NCBI GenBank assembly: GCA_023653785.1
Contig: JAMKCH010056856.1
Span: 62,001 to 126,000, forward strand
DNA: 64,000 nucleotides
Reading direction: 5' to 3'
Origin: Ophioderma brevispina
Lineage: Eukaryota > Echinodermata > Ophiuroidea > Amphilepidida > Ophiodermatidae
Shown here: one piece after another, positions 45,306 through 55,560 of the stretch
Position numbering within the stretch: position 1 is the first letter of the stretch
Layout of the letters: each line of letters opens with the position of its first letter
Program-made: the position numbers and the translations under genes
Notes under the pieces: model-generated
Told to the model about the DNA's origin: nothing
Databases searched by the model: none
What the model saw: only the letters and a program-made list of their open reading frames with translations

Positions 45306-47619
45306 ATAGAGGCAGCTAAGTGGAGGGCATAGCAGCGCAGTACAGGAAAATGAGGCAAGATCTCGGAGTAATTAAGTGGGATTTTCAACTAGTTTGTAAT
45401 TTCAGTTGCAATGACATATAAATAACGCTCAGCGAGCAGAGCACACCCTGTATTTTATAATGAAAAAAGATCGATATAGTTGCTACTTTTGATGGTAATA
45501 TAATGACTAACTTGAAAAAAAATATTTTTCATCGTTCAAAGATACTTCCTCTAGCCAATTAAAGACAGATACATATGAACTACGTTATCTCTGTGAACAG
45601 CATTTTTTTTTAAATATTAGTTAACACGCGTACAGTAATTCAGTTAATAGTTCGTATTACATGTGTACGCATGCGGCTAATTTGTATTACCTTGTGTAGG
45701 CACGCTATGTTCCTGGATTATTGCCCACTATGAACAAAATATTTACATAATGGTATATTAGAAGCTATTGGAAATATATTGTCAGGTCCATGGAGTAGTT
45801 TGCGGTAAATAAAACACGCAAAAATAAGTGAGTCTTCCCAATTTTGCTGCTGAGCTCATTTAACATTTCCAATAAAGTGGAATGGAAGAAGAAACCTGAC
45901 CTGGAAAGAATTTGTCAAAATACGGCTATTGAATCTACCGACTGTCCCAAAAAACTATACAATCAAAGAATCATTTTCTTCTCAAAAACTTAAGGTCATC
46001 TCAACTGGACGTTAACTGATTCTTTTTCAGAGATGTTCCCGCTTTCATAAGAATTTTGTTGGTGTAATTTGGGGGGTCTGGTTCAGGAGTTATGGCTAAT
46101 TATCTGATAGATTTGAAAAACCCGTTGGTCCAGTTTCGGCTATCCCGTTATCAACACAGTTGTCACTGAAAATCAGCTTCAAAACATTCTTTTTTGAAAA
46201 TTAAAATAACAAATAGGTATAAAGTGCTGCTTATTGTGATATAATATATTTTATAGCTTTATAATGTCTTAATTGCCAATAAAATACACGTAGCATTGGG
46301 ACATTAAATTCCAAACAGTCTTGTTGTCTCAGCCTTACTCCAGGTCTCAGCAGAAGGTACAACCATAAAACCACCCTCGTTGAAAGTAAACTGAGGCCTT
46401 TGGACACCAACGATCCTTTGCTTTATTGTTCTTTGTTCAACACTGATTTCTTAATTACGATCCTTTTCCTCTACATTAGAGCGTTGTCCGTCAAGTTGTC
46501 CCCCACGGGAGTGACTTGTGGCTGTTCCATAGTTTCAGCAGTAAAATTCCCAAAATTTACATGAGTTTCATGATTATTGTCGTGAGGCCCTCATTTCCTC
46601 CAAATAATAACCTGTTGCTTTCACTGTTTGAAAAATTAAGATATTTAGTTTAACGTGGAATATATTCACTCTGATCTGTATAATATTCTTTTTGTTTCAG
46701 AAAACAGTTTAAGCTCACAATGATATTACATATCTATAATTGAGTTTATTGAACCTTTAGGTGAAAATGGCCACGTGATATAGATCCTTGTGTTCAATGA
46801 CAAGAACTCCGGTTAGGGTGCCATCAAATTGGATTAAATTAAAAACGAGGATTTAGCTTAGGAACTTGTCTAACACGTAAAGTTAAAAATATCGCACAGA
46901 CATGCAGGGTTTATATGTTTTTTATAATTTTTAGTTTGATTGTATAGTTTTTATTGGGGACAGTCTGTACTGGATAACATTCACGATGACGATGATCACA
47001 ATTTTCTTATTTTGAGGCATAAACAATAGGTTTATAGAAGAAAATATGGCTTCAAGAAAACGAACTTCAATATTTCCTAAAACAGAATGAGTATTTTGAG
47101 GTTTACAGGTAGAAAAAATTCCATACTATGATAGGATTACTACATGAAGGTTCATAATTGAATAAATGTAGTATTTTTTAGGTTTTAACATAAGTCTCGA
47201 TCCGCGACCATTTTCGTGGAAAGTGTCATGTTTGATGTTAAATATTAAACAGCTACGGTTGTTATACCATATGATACTTAAGTTTCGTACATATATTCTT
47301 CAAATAGTAAAAAAAAAACTACTAAAAACTGATTTTATTCAGAAAATGAATTGTCCAAAGTTACACCTAAGCTGTGGGAACGTGATTTTTCAGTTTTCGG
47401 ACTTTTTCCGGTTAAATCCAAACTGATACGGCGTAAAGTATAGAAAAGTATGTTGTTCAGAGTAGATTTCGTCGAGCTGCACCAAAATAACAAAGAAAAT
47501 TGCGAAAAATATACTTGTAGTATAATTTCATAGCTCACAAAATGTAAATGCTAATGGTACCGAAATTTGTAGAATAGCCATAATTCAGTAAAAAACACCT
47601 AAATTTGCGCCAAAAATAA
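45306..47619. other. Unassigned stretch with coding-like minus-strand segments
   Basis: No gene established. On the minus strand between about 46,300 and 46,590, two adjacent open segments read EQPQVTPVGDNLTDNALM and VQRPQFTFNEGGFMVVPSAE. The composition is protein-like but I recognise no family. The rest is AT-rich without features. Confidence 0.3.
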
Positions 47620-48149
47620 TGTCAATATGCTCAACTAAATGACACGCCCTAGGGAAAAGTGCACCAGTCTGGATATGGTGTCGTCATAGCGCGATTGATT
47701 ACTTCCCGGCAGGCCTTTGAAGCTTGCGCCTACAAGGTGTTCAGTCAATAGTTAGTCCCTTCTTTTTGGCCACCAAACCCTCTTGTTTGTAGAAATTACC
47801 ACTAGCAAGCCATGTTTTTAGCGTCAATATGAAATCGGTGGTGTGTTTCTCGCCCAGAACAAGATGACAGGGGAGGCGTTTTGTTGTAAGATGGCGATGT
47901 AGTGAGTTTGCAGGTGAGGCGGCTTCAAGCCAGAAACCCTCACGGAGTGAGTGCACCAAAAAGTGAATAATTGGAAAGACACATTTCGCATTCATTGTCA
48001 GTAAAGCCGCCGCAGGAGATACGGGGAGAAAGGAAAAAAGCAGATAATTTTAACACACTGAAGTGCTAATAATATTGTGATGATTTGCTTTTTCACAGGG
48101 CGAATGCACCACAACGTCAAGCTGCACACTGACATGGCCACGCGGGTAG

Positions 48150-48258
48150 CATGGAATGTTGCAACGTTTCTCCAACGTTCGTTGTTGGTCGAAAACGTGG
48201 CGGACACAGCAGGAATTTAGATGTAGGTTGAAGATACCACAATTTCACCTTAATCGTT
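48150..48258 (+). promoter_or_regulatory. Conserved U2 upstream block (presumed PSE region)
   Basis: GCATGGAAT, CAACGTTTCTCCAACGTTCG, TTGTTGGTCG and GAAGATAC, CATTTCACCTTTAATCG-like blocks precede every U2 start at the same distance. Vertebrate and sea urchin snRNA genes carry a proximal sequence element about 55 bp upstream, and the conserved GTGGCTGACACAGCAGAATT falls there in most copies. Placing the element there is inference; no species-specific consensus was available to me. Confidence 0.45.
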
Positions 48259-48445
48259 ATCAGCTTCTCGGCCTTTTGGCTAAGATAATGTGTAGTATCT
48301 GTTCTTTTCAGCTAATATCTGAAACGTCGCTCAATGAGCGGCTTCATATTTAAACGGATTTTTGCAAAAAGGGCTACGGACCCAAAGCTTGGCTTTGGCC
48401 TGGCCACGGGTGGCCGGATTGCACTACTTCGAGACGGCCCACACA
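48259..48445 (+). ncRNA. U2: U2 spliceosomal snRNA, array copy 1
   Basis: Begins ATCAGCTTCTCGGCCTTTTG (the family start ATCGCTTCTCGGCC with a two-base insertion). It continues through TGTGTAGTATCTGTTCTTTT, which carries the branch-point-pairing GTAGTA, then TAATATCTGAAACG and a GATTTTTGCA Sm-site region, and ends GCACTACTTCGAGACGGCCC. Length about 187 nt matches the family. U2 pairs with the intron branch point in the spliceosome. Confidence 0.93.
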
Positions 48446-48457
48446 CAATACAAATCA

Positions 48458-48466
48458 AAAGTAAGA
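48458..48466 (+). terminator. snRNA 3' box of copy 1
   Basis: AAAGTAAGA, 12 bases after the U2 3' end, matches the AAARNNAGA core of the Integrator-dependent 3' box of metazoan snRNA genes. The same block follows copy 4 (51,091-51,099) and the split copy 6 (60,009-60,017). It is nearly intact after copy 2 (49,313-49,322), one base short after copy 3, and replaced by a T/C-rich run after copy 5. Confidence 0.7.
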
Positions 48467-49108
48467 ACTAACAAACTGTCCAATAAATTAACATGCTTCA
48501 ACCAAAAAAGCCACCTCTCTCCATATGGTGTCATCATAGCGCGCTTGATTACTTCCCCGGCAGGCATTTTAAGCTTGCGACTAAAGGTTGTTCAGTCAAT
48601 AGTAGTCCCTTCTTTTTGCCCAACCCTCTTGGTTTGTAGAAAATTACCAAAGAGCAATGTTTTAAGCTTCATATATGAATCGGTGGGGTGTTCCCGCCAA
48701 GAAAGCTGACATGGAGAGGGAGTGTGTTTTGTAAGATGGCGATGTAGTGAGTTTGCAGGTGAGGCGGCTTCAAGCGGGAAACCCTCACGGAGTGCGTGCA
48801 CCAAATTAGTGAATTAATTGGAAAAAAGAACACGATTTCGCATTCATTGTCAGTAAAAGCGACGTCAGGAGACAGGGGAGAAAGAAAAAAGCAGCTAATT
48901 TTTAACTACAAGAAGTGCTAATTTATGTGATTGATTTTCTTTTCACAGGGAGAATGCACCAACGCTTCAAGCTTGCTACAATTGACATGGCCACGCGGTC
49001 GCATGGAATGGTGCAACGTTTCTCCAACGTTCGTTGTTGGTCGAACGTGGCTGACACCGTAGAATTTAGATTGATGTTGAAGATACGCACATTTTCACCT
49101 TTAATCGT

Positions 49109-49302
49109 ATCGCTTTCGGCCTTTTGGGCTAAGAAATCTATGTGTAGTATCTGTCTTTTCAGCTTAATATCTGAAAAGTCGCTCAATGAGGCGGCTAATC
49201 TATTAAACACTGATTTTTGACAACAGGGCTACGGACCAAAGCTTGCTTTGGCTGGGCCACGGGTTTGGCTCGGATTGCATACTTCCGAGAACGGCCCAAA
49301 CC
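49109..49302 (+). ncRNA. U2: U2 snRNA, array copy 2
   Basis: Starts ATCGCTTTCGGCCTTTTGGG with a missing base pair in the 5' stem-loop. GTGTAGTATCTGTC is kept, and the end is ATACTTCCGAGAACGGCCC. Several single-base indels against copies 3-5. The 3' box-like AACAAGTAAGA follows. Confidence 0.92.
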
Positions 49303-49740
49303 ACAATCAAATAACAAGTAAGAAAATAACAAACTTTCCCAATAAATTAACATGCTCAACCAAAAAAAGCAACTTTCCCCCCTCCATATGGGTGTCATCA
49401 TAGCGCGATTGATTACTTCCCAGGAGGCATTTTAAGCTGGCCGCCTACAGGGTGTTCAAGTCAATAGTAGTCCTTCTTGTTTTGGCCCCAACCCTCTTTG
49501 GTTGTAGAAAACCAATCAGAAAGCAATGTGTTACTTCAAGATTGAATCGGTGGTGTGTTCTCGCCCAGAAAAGCTGACATGGAGAGGCGGTTTTGTTTGT
49601 ACATGGCGATGTAGTGAGTTTGCAGGTGAGGCGGCTTCAAGCCAGAAAACTCACGGAGTGCGTGCACCAAAAGTGAATAATTGGAAAGAACACGATTTTC
49701 GCATTATTGTCAGTAAACGCCGTCAGGGACTAGGGGAGAA

Positions 49741-49815
49741 AGAAAAAAAAAACTAAAACCCCCACCCCCCAACTCTGCAAAAAAAAAAAATCCCCCAAAA
49801 AAAAAAAGAACTGCA
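49741..49815. repeat. Homopolymer-rich insertion in one U2 spacer
   Basis: A/C-run-rich sequence (AAAAAAAAAAACTAAAACCC, then further runs of C and A) sits where other units have GAAAGAAAAAGCAGCTAAT. It accounts for the greater length of this unit (919 bp). It may be real or a read-quality artefact. Confidence 0.6.
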
Positions 49816-50027
49816 GCGAATTTTAAACTACAGAAGTGCTATAATATGATGATTTTTCTTTTTCACAGGGAGAATGCACCAAACGCTACAAGTGGCTACA
49901 ATTGACATGGCCACGCGGTCGCATGGAATGGTGCAACGTTTCTCAAACGTTCGGTGTTGGTCGAACGTGGATGAACGGAGGAATTTAGATTTATGTTGAA
50001 GATACCACCATTTCACCTTTAATCGTT

Positions 50028-50215
50028 ATCGCTTCTCGGCCTTTTGGCTAAGATAATGTGTAGTATCTGTTCTTTTCCGCTTTACTATCTGAACGTCGCT
50101 CAATGAGCGGGCTCATATATTAAACGGATTTTTGCAACAGGGCTACGGACCCAAAGCTTGCTTATGGCCTGGCACGGGTTGGACGGTATGCACTACTTCC
50201 GGAACGGCCCAACCA
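50028..50215 (+). ncRNA. U2: U2 snRNA, array copy 3
   Basis: 5' end ATCGCTTCTCGGCCTTTTGG is canonical and GTGTAGTATCTGTTC is intact. TTCCGCTTTACTATCTG differs from the TTCAGCTTAATATCTG of the other copies, affecting the second stem-loop. The end reads CACTACTTCCGGAACGGCCC. Confidence 0.93.
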
Positions 50216-50882
50216 CCAATCAAATCAAAAGAAGAACTAACAAACTGTCCCAATAACTTAACGCATGCTCAACCAAAAAACCAGCCCCCACCACCCTCTC
50301 TCCTATGGTTGTGTCATCATAGCGCGATTGATTACTTCCCGGCAGGCTTTTAAAGCTTGCGCCTTACAGGTTGTTCAGTCAATAGTAGTCCCTTCTTTTG
50401 TGGCCCCAAAACCCTCTTGGTTTGTAGAAATTACCATAGAAGCAATGTTTTGCTTCAATGATGAATCGGTGGTGTGTCCGCCAGAAAAGCGACATGGGAG
50501 GCGTTTTGTTTGTAAGATGGCGATGTAGTGATTTGCAGGTGAGGCGGATTCAAGCCAGAAACCCTCACGGAGTGCGGCACCAAAAGTGAATAATGGGAAA
50601 AAGAACACGATTTTCGCATTCATTGTCAGTAATGCGCCATAAGGAGACTAGGGGAGAAAGAAAGCAGCTGAATTTTTAACTTAACAATGAATGTGCTAAT
50701 AATATTGTGATGATTTTCTTTTTCACAGGGAGAATGCACCAAACGCTCAAGCTACTACAATTGACATGGCCACGCGGTCGCATGGAATGGTGCAACGTTT
50801 CTCAAACGTTCGTTGTTGGCGAACGGGCTGACCCAGAATTTGATTAGGTGAAGATACAACACCAATTTCCACCTTTAACGTT

Positions 50883-51079
50883 ATCGCTTCTTGGCCTTTT
50901 GGCTAAGATCATGTGTAGGATCTGTTCTTTTCAGCTTAATATCTGAACCGTCGCTCAATGAGCGGCTCATATATAAACTGATTTTTGCAACACCCCCCGG
51001 GGATACGGACCCAAAAGCCTGGCTTGGCCTGGCCACGGGTTGGATCGGTATTGCACTACTTCCGAGCACGGCCCACACC
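50883..51079 (+). ncRNA. U2: U2 snRNA, array copy 4, altered branch-point region
   Basis: Starts ATCGCTTCTTGGCCTTTTGG. The branch-point-pairing segment reads GTGTAGGATCTG, so GTAGTA is changed to GTAGGA. A C/G-rich insertion (ACACCCCCCGGGGATACGG) replaces ACAGGGCTACGG after the Sm-site region. The 3' box AAAGTAAGA is intact. If the changes are real, this copy would pair poorly with branch points. Confidence 0.9.
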
Positions 51080-51752
51080 ACAATCAATCAAAAGTAAGAA
51101 CTAACAAACTGCCCAAGAAATAACATGCTCAACAAAAAAGGCACCTCTCTCCATATGGTGTCATCATAGCGCGATGGGATTACTTCCCCGGCCAGGCATT
51201 TTAAGCTTGCGCCTACAGGTTGTTTAGCACAATAGTAGTCCCTTTTTTTGGCCCCAACCCTCTTGGTGTGTAGGAAAAATTACCAATAGAAGCAATGATT
51301 TAGCTTCAAATTGAATCGGTGGTGTGTTCTCGCCCAGAAAAGCTGACATGGAGCGGCGTTTTTGTTTGTAAGATTGGCGATGTTAGGGATTTTGCAGGTG
51401 AGGCGGCTTCAAAGCAGAACCTACTCACGGAGTGCGTGCCACCAAAGAGTGGCATCATTGGAAAGAACACCGATTTATCGCATTCATGTCAGTACAGCGG
51501 CCGTCAGGAGGACTAGGGGAGAAAGAAAAAGCAGCTAATTTTAACTGAAATGAAGTGCTAATAATATGTGATGATTTTTTTTTCCCAGGGGGAGAAATGC
51601 CACAATACGCTCCAAGCTGATACAATTGACATGGCCACGCGGTCGCATGGAATGGTGCAAACGTTTCTCCAACGTTCGTTGTTGGTCGAAACGTGGGACA
51701 CAGCAGAATTTAGATTTATGTTGAAGATACACACATTTCACCTTAATCGTTA

Positions 51753-51942
51753 ATCGCTTCCGGCCTTTTGGGCTAAGATCATGCTGTAGTATCTGTTCTT
51801 CAGCTTAATATCTGAAACGTCGCTCAATGAGCGGCCCGTATATTAAACTGATTTTGGCAACAGGGCTACGGGACCCAAAGATGCTTTGGCCTGGCCCCGG
51901 GTTGGCTCGGTATTGTACTACTTCCGAGAACGGCCCACACCA
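51753..51942 (+). ncRNA. U2: U2 snRNA, array copy 5, 3' box disrupted
   Basis: Starts ATCGCTTCCGGCCTTTTGGG, keeps GTAGTATCTGTTC and ends TACTACTTCCGAGAACGGCC. Downstream, TCAAAAG runs into a T-rich then C-rich run instead of TAAGA, so the 3' box is lost in this sequence. Confidence 0.91.
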
Positions 51943-52514
51943 CAATCAAATCAAAAGTTTTTTCTTTTTTGATCCCCCCCCAAAAAAACTGTCCCAAGAA
52001 ATTAACATCTAAACCAAAAAAGCACCTCTCTCCATATGGTGTCATCATAGCGACGATTGATTACTCCCCGGCTTAGGCCATTTTACAGCTTGCGCCTACA
52101 GTTGTTCAGTCAATAGGTAGTCCCTTCTTTTTGGCCCAAAAACCCTCTTGGTTTGTAGGAAAATTACCAATAGAAAGCAAGTTTTAGTTCAATATTGGAA
52201 TCGGTGGTGTGTTCTCGCCCAGAAAAGCTGACATGGAGAGGCGTTTTTGTTTGTAAGATTGGATTGTGATTTTGCAGGGGAGGCGGCTTCAAGCCAGAAA
52301 CCCTCACGGAGTGCGTGCACCAAAAGTGTAATAATTGGAAGAACACGATTTCGCATTCAGTGTCAGTACGCGCCGTAAGGGACTAGGGGAGAAAGAAAAA
52401 GCAGCTAATTTTTAAACTACAATGAAGTGTAAGAATTATTGTGATGATTTCTTTTCACAGGGGAATGCACCAAACGCTCAAGCTGCTACAATTGACATGG
52501 CCACGCGGTCGCAT

Positions 52515-52618
52515 GGAATGGTGCAACGTTTCCCCAACGTTCGTTGTTGGTCGAAACGTGGCTGACACAGCAGAATTTAGATTTATGTTGAAGATACACC
52601 AATTTCACCTTTCTCGTT
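52515..52618 (+). promoter_or_regulatory. Conserved upstream block of the split U2 gene
   Basis: Same block as upstream of copy 1, here cleanly preserved: GGTCGAAACGTGGCTGACAC, AGCAGAATTTAGATTTATG and AAGATACACCAATTTCACC. If it is an active promoter, transcription would run into the inserted LINE. Confidence 0.45.
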
Positions 52619-52648
52619 ATCGCTTCTCGGCCTTTGGGCTAAGATCAT
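52619..52648 (+). ncRNA. U2: U2 snRNA copy 6, 5' part (split by LINE)
   Basis: ATCGCTTCTCGGCCTTTGGG then CTAAGATCAT: the first 29-30 nucleotides of U2, after which LINE sequence (TCAAAAGTTTTGC) begins. The remainder resumes at 59,834. Confidence 0.92.
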
Positions 52649-52690
52649 TCAAAAGTTTTGCTTTGCTCTGAAGCAGCTTCCGCCTCCCCC

Positions 52691-53976
52691 ATGGTTACCC
52701 ATCGTGGGGAGGTTCTTCGAGTAGCGATCCAACAAAAAAAACGGTCAACGTCAGAAAGATAAACCTGCTACGTGGGCAACCACAGTAATAGAAAATCTGA
52801 ACAGAGACCCTACCCAAAGGATATGGGAGGGTACCAGACTAGCCGTATCTCGGGAGGGTCGCGGCATTAACGAAACCCGGCCAGAAAGAAACAGGCACAG
52901 CTAATGAACCATACTGTGTGTTTTGGTTGATGTAGCATTGGACCATAGAGAGATATTGGAAGCCATTGTGGAAGAAAGTTGCCGGGACAGATACTTGGCA
53001 CTGGTTAAATCCAAGAGGGAGTTGGCAAAAATTTCATTAACTGAGGACGTGGCTATTGATCGAATATCGGCTTCTGGTTTGGCATTGGTGGTATCGATGT
53101 GCCTATTCGACTCGTATCCCGGAAACATCATCACGGTTCTCGTTTCTTTGGGTCCCCTTTTACATTGGTAATGAGGAGTTATCTGTAAGGCTGGAAGATT
53201 TGCGTTAAAACAGTTGTCACCTTTGTAAGGAAAGATTACGCAGATTCCATGACATCGAGAACGGGATGTCCCATTGCAGGGTTGGAATAACTAGTCATGT
53301 GAAATCATGCCGTATGCTACGCGGGGTTGGCGCTGTTTTAATCTGAAAATTAAACACAATGGGCAAAATGAAGGGTGCAACAATTGCCTCAGAGGATCAC
53401 TTAATGAGATCATGCCCTGAGAGGAGTAAGTGCCAGCTGTGTGGACTCCGTGGTCATCAGACGGAGAATTGCCCTGACAGGAGCGAGGATGAGAATATCG
53501 ACGCTGATAGTGTGAATGAGCTGTCGGCCAGTGGTGAAGAGGAGGACTCCTCGCAGGTCTCCGATGTAGATTCTGTTTCTTCTAGGGATTTGGTTATTGT
53601 GGAATCTGAGGATGGACATGGGTCGTCAACGGTTGATGCCCCGGAGGTTCGTCCTAATAAGGAAATGCCACCAAGGGAGGATTCTCGGCCAATATCGGAG
53701 TCCCAGTCTCCAAGCGCAGCCTCGGACTCTCAGATGGATGTTGATTCAGTGAGCTCCCTGACCGCACCAGACATCGCGGAGGCTCCCAGTCCTTCTAATA
53801 AGCGTGGCCATCAATCTAATACTGACGACGATCATGATCCCGATTGGGAAGTTCCTTCTAGATCTGCCAAGAAGAGAGTTACTACGATGAGTTTTCCCCC
53901 GGATGAGGTTCTAACTGACAATAAATTTTCGTCACTGATGGAGGATGAGGGTTCTCATCTGGATATTGTGGACTAA
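52691..53976 (+). CDS. LINE ORF1 protein (zinc-knuckle RNA-binding), frameshifted
   Basis: ORF1 of Tx1-type LINEs binds the element RNA. Starting at the ATG at 52,691, open pieces follow each other in different frames. The first shift is at the A run at 52,732-52,739, leading to TTVIENLNRDPTQRIWEGTR. The second piece, 52,923-53,171, contains DHREILEAIVEESCRDRY. Then comes FYIGNEELSVRLEDL from about 53,159, and the last piece is 53,359-53,976. Two CCHC knuckles (CX2CX4HX4C) are recognisable. The first has its Cys pair at 53,376-53,387 in one frame and its His/Cys in the next, so a one- or two-base shift falls inside it. The second, CQLCGLRGHQTENC, is intact. After the knuckles comes a Ser/Asp/Glu-rich tail to the stop. 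ORF2 begins 16 bases later. Confidence 0.75.
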
Positions 53977-53992
53977 TTGCTTTGTTTGATTT

Positions 53993-55560
53993 TTGACATT
54001 TTCATTGTTTTTCGCGATGGCGTCTGGAACTCTCCTTTTGTTTCTTGTCATGGCGGTCTCCGTTGTCACCATTAACTGTAACGGTTTACGTTCTAGGTCC
54101 AAATTGGGGAGGGTTTTTTCTCATCTCAGTCTGCATAAATTTGATATTATTTGTCTACAGGAGACCTTTTGGGATGATGTTTTTGTTAGGAAGTTTGTTA
54201 AATTTCAGTGGGATGGGGACATTTATTTTTCAAATTCTGATGCATCTAATCATAGCAAGGGGGTGGCTATTCTTTTTAGGAAAAACTGCGATATTAATTT
54301 GATTAGTACTAAGGAGGTTATCAAGGGGAGAGTTCTGGACGCCAAAGTGGAGATCGATGATCGAGTGTTTTCTATCCTAAATATTTATGCTCCCAATAGT
54401 TTTCGCGAGCGACGTGATTGTTTTGATGTGGTCGATAATTATATTGCTAATAATTTTTTGGGTCGTGACTTTATGATTTGTGGGGACTTTAATGTTGCCT
54501 CCGATAGTATCGACAAATCTAAACCATTGTATGCCGATCCGTCTCGTAGGCAATTTTTGAACATGCTTAAACATTATAACATATGTGATATCTGGCGTTC
54601 CCAGCATCCGTCAGCTGTTGAATTTACCTGGCGGCGTGTTAGAGAGACGGAATTGATACAAAGTCGTATTGACAAGATTCTAGTCCCTGAATCATTTAAA
54701 AGCTGTGTTAAATCCTCTGCCATTGCTTCCTTTCCGTGGAGTGACCATGACTTAGTTTGTGCACGGGTTGATTTAAGTTGTGTCACCCGCGGGGAGGGAG
54801 TTTGGCATTTTAATAAGCAGTTGCTTCGGGATGAGGATTTTTGTGTTAATATTAGAGCTTGTTTTGAGTTGGCCAAACATAAAAGTAATTATAAAAGTGA
54901 TGTTTTTGCATGGTACGAGGAGCTTAAGTCTGATTTTAAAAATATTGCTATCCGCCATGGTAGACTTGCAGCCAGGAGGCTGCGCAAAAGTAGGAAGGTT
55001 CTTCAGAAAAGGATTAAAAATGAGTACCGTAAGGCTGCAAAATTTGAAGACTATGATTTGTCCTTATGTAAGAGACTTGAATTAGAGTTTAGTGAAATTC
55101 AGTTACAGGAATGTCAGGGTTTTATTATTCGTTCCAAGATCGATGAGATTGAACTGGGGGAGAAATCAAACAAATATTTCTTCCACCTGGAGCAATCTCG
55201 TCAGAAATCTCATACTATAAATATTCTTCAATGTGACAATGGTACTTTTGTTAAATCTTCCGAAGACATCCTCCATGAGGGTTTTAATTTTTACTCCAAG
55301 CTATTTTCTGAGGAGCAGTGTGATGAGGTTAGTCAGAATCAATTTATTGATAATATTGATTCTGTTATTTCTGATGATGATTTTAACCTTTGTGATAAAC
55401 CCCTTTCGTTGGAAGATCTTCACGACGCTTTATTTAAAATGGAGGCCAATAAAAGCCCGGGCTCTGATGGTCTTACCTCTGAGTTTTACAAGCATTTCTT
55501 TGACGAAATTGGCCCCCAGCTCTTGAGGGTCGCTGAGGCTATTTGGATCAAAATTCTCTA
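53993..55560 (+). CDS. LINE ORF2, N-terminal part: APE endonuclease and start of RT
   Basis: Opens at ATG 53,993, with alternatives at 54,017 and 54,050. The last lies just before the endonuclease motif VVTINCNGLR and is the closest fit to family starts. Endonuclease motifs: INCNGLR, CLQETFW (catalytic Glu), NIYAPNS, MICGDFNVAS (catalytic Asp/Asn) and ASFPWSDHDLVCA (catalytic Asp/His). All key residues are present, so the nuclease looks intact over about 240 residues. A Lys/Arg-rich linker follows (near 54,950-55,030), then EANKSPGSDGLTSEFYKHFF, the entry to the reverse transcriptase, at about 55,441-55,500. The frame is then lost near 55,545-55,560, where the RT continues in another frame. 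The nuclease would make the first nick in U2 DNA. Confidence 0.88.

Noticed and set aside
48150..48258. Operon-like or bacterial promoter and ribosome-binding features
   Set aside because: The U2 array, LINEs and splice-like sites show that this is animal DNA, so bacterial signals would be chance matches.
53993..55560. Alternative plus- and minus-strand frames within ORF2 (for example 54,045-54,302 and 54,574-54,876)
   Set aside because: They are shadows of ORF2, which carries complete endonuclease motifs in its own frame.
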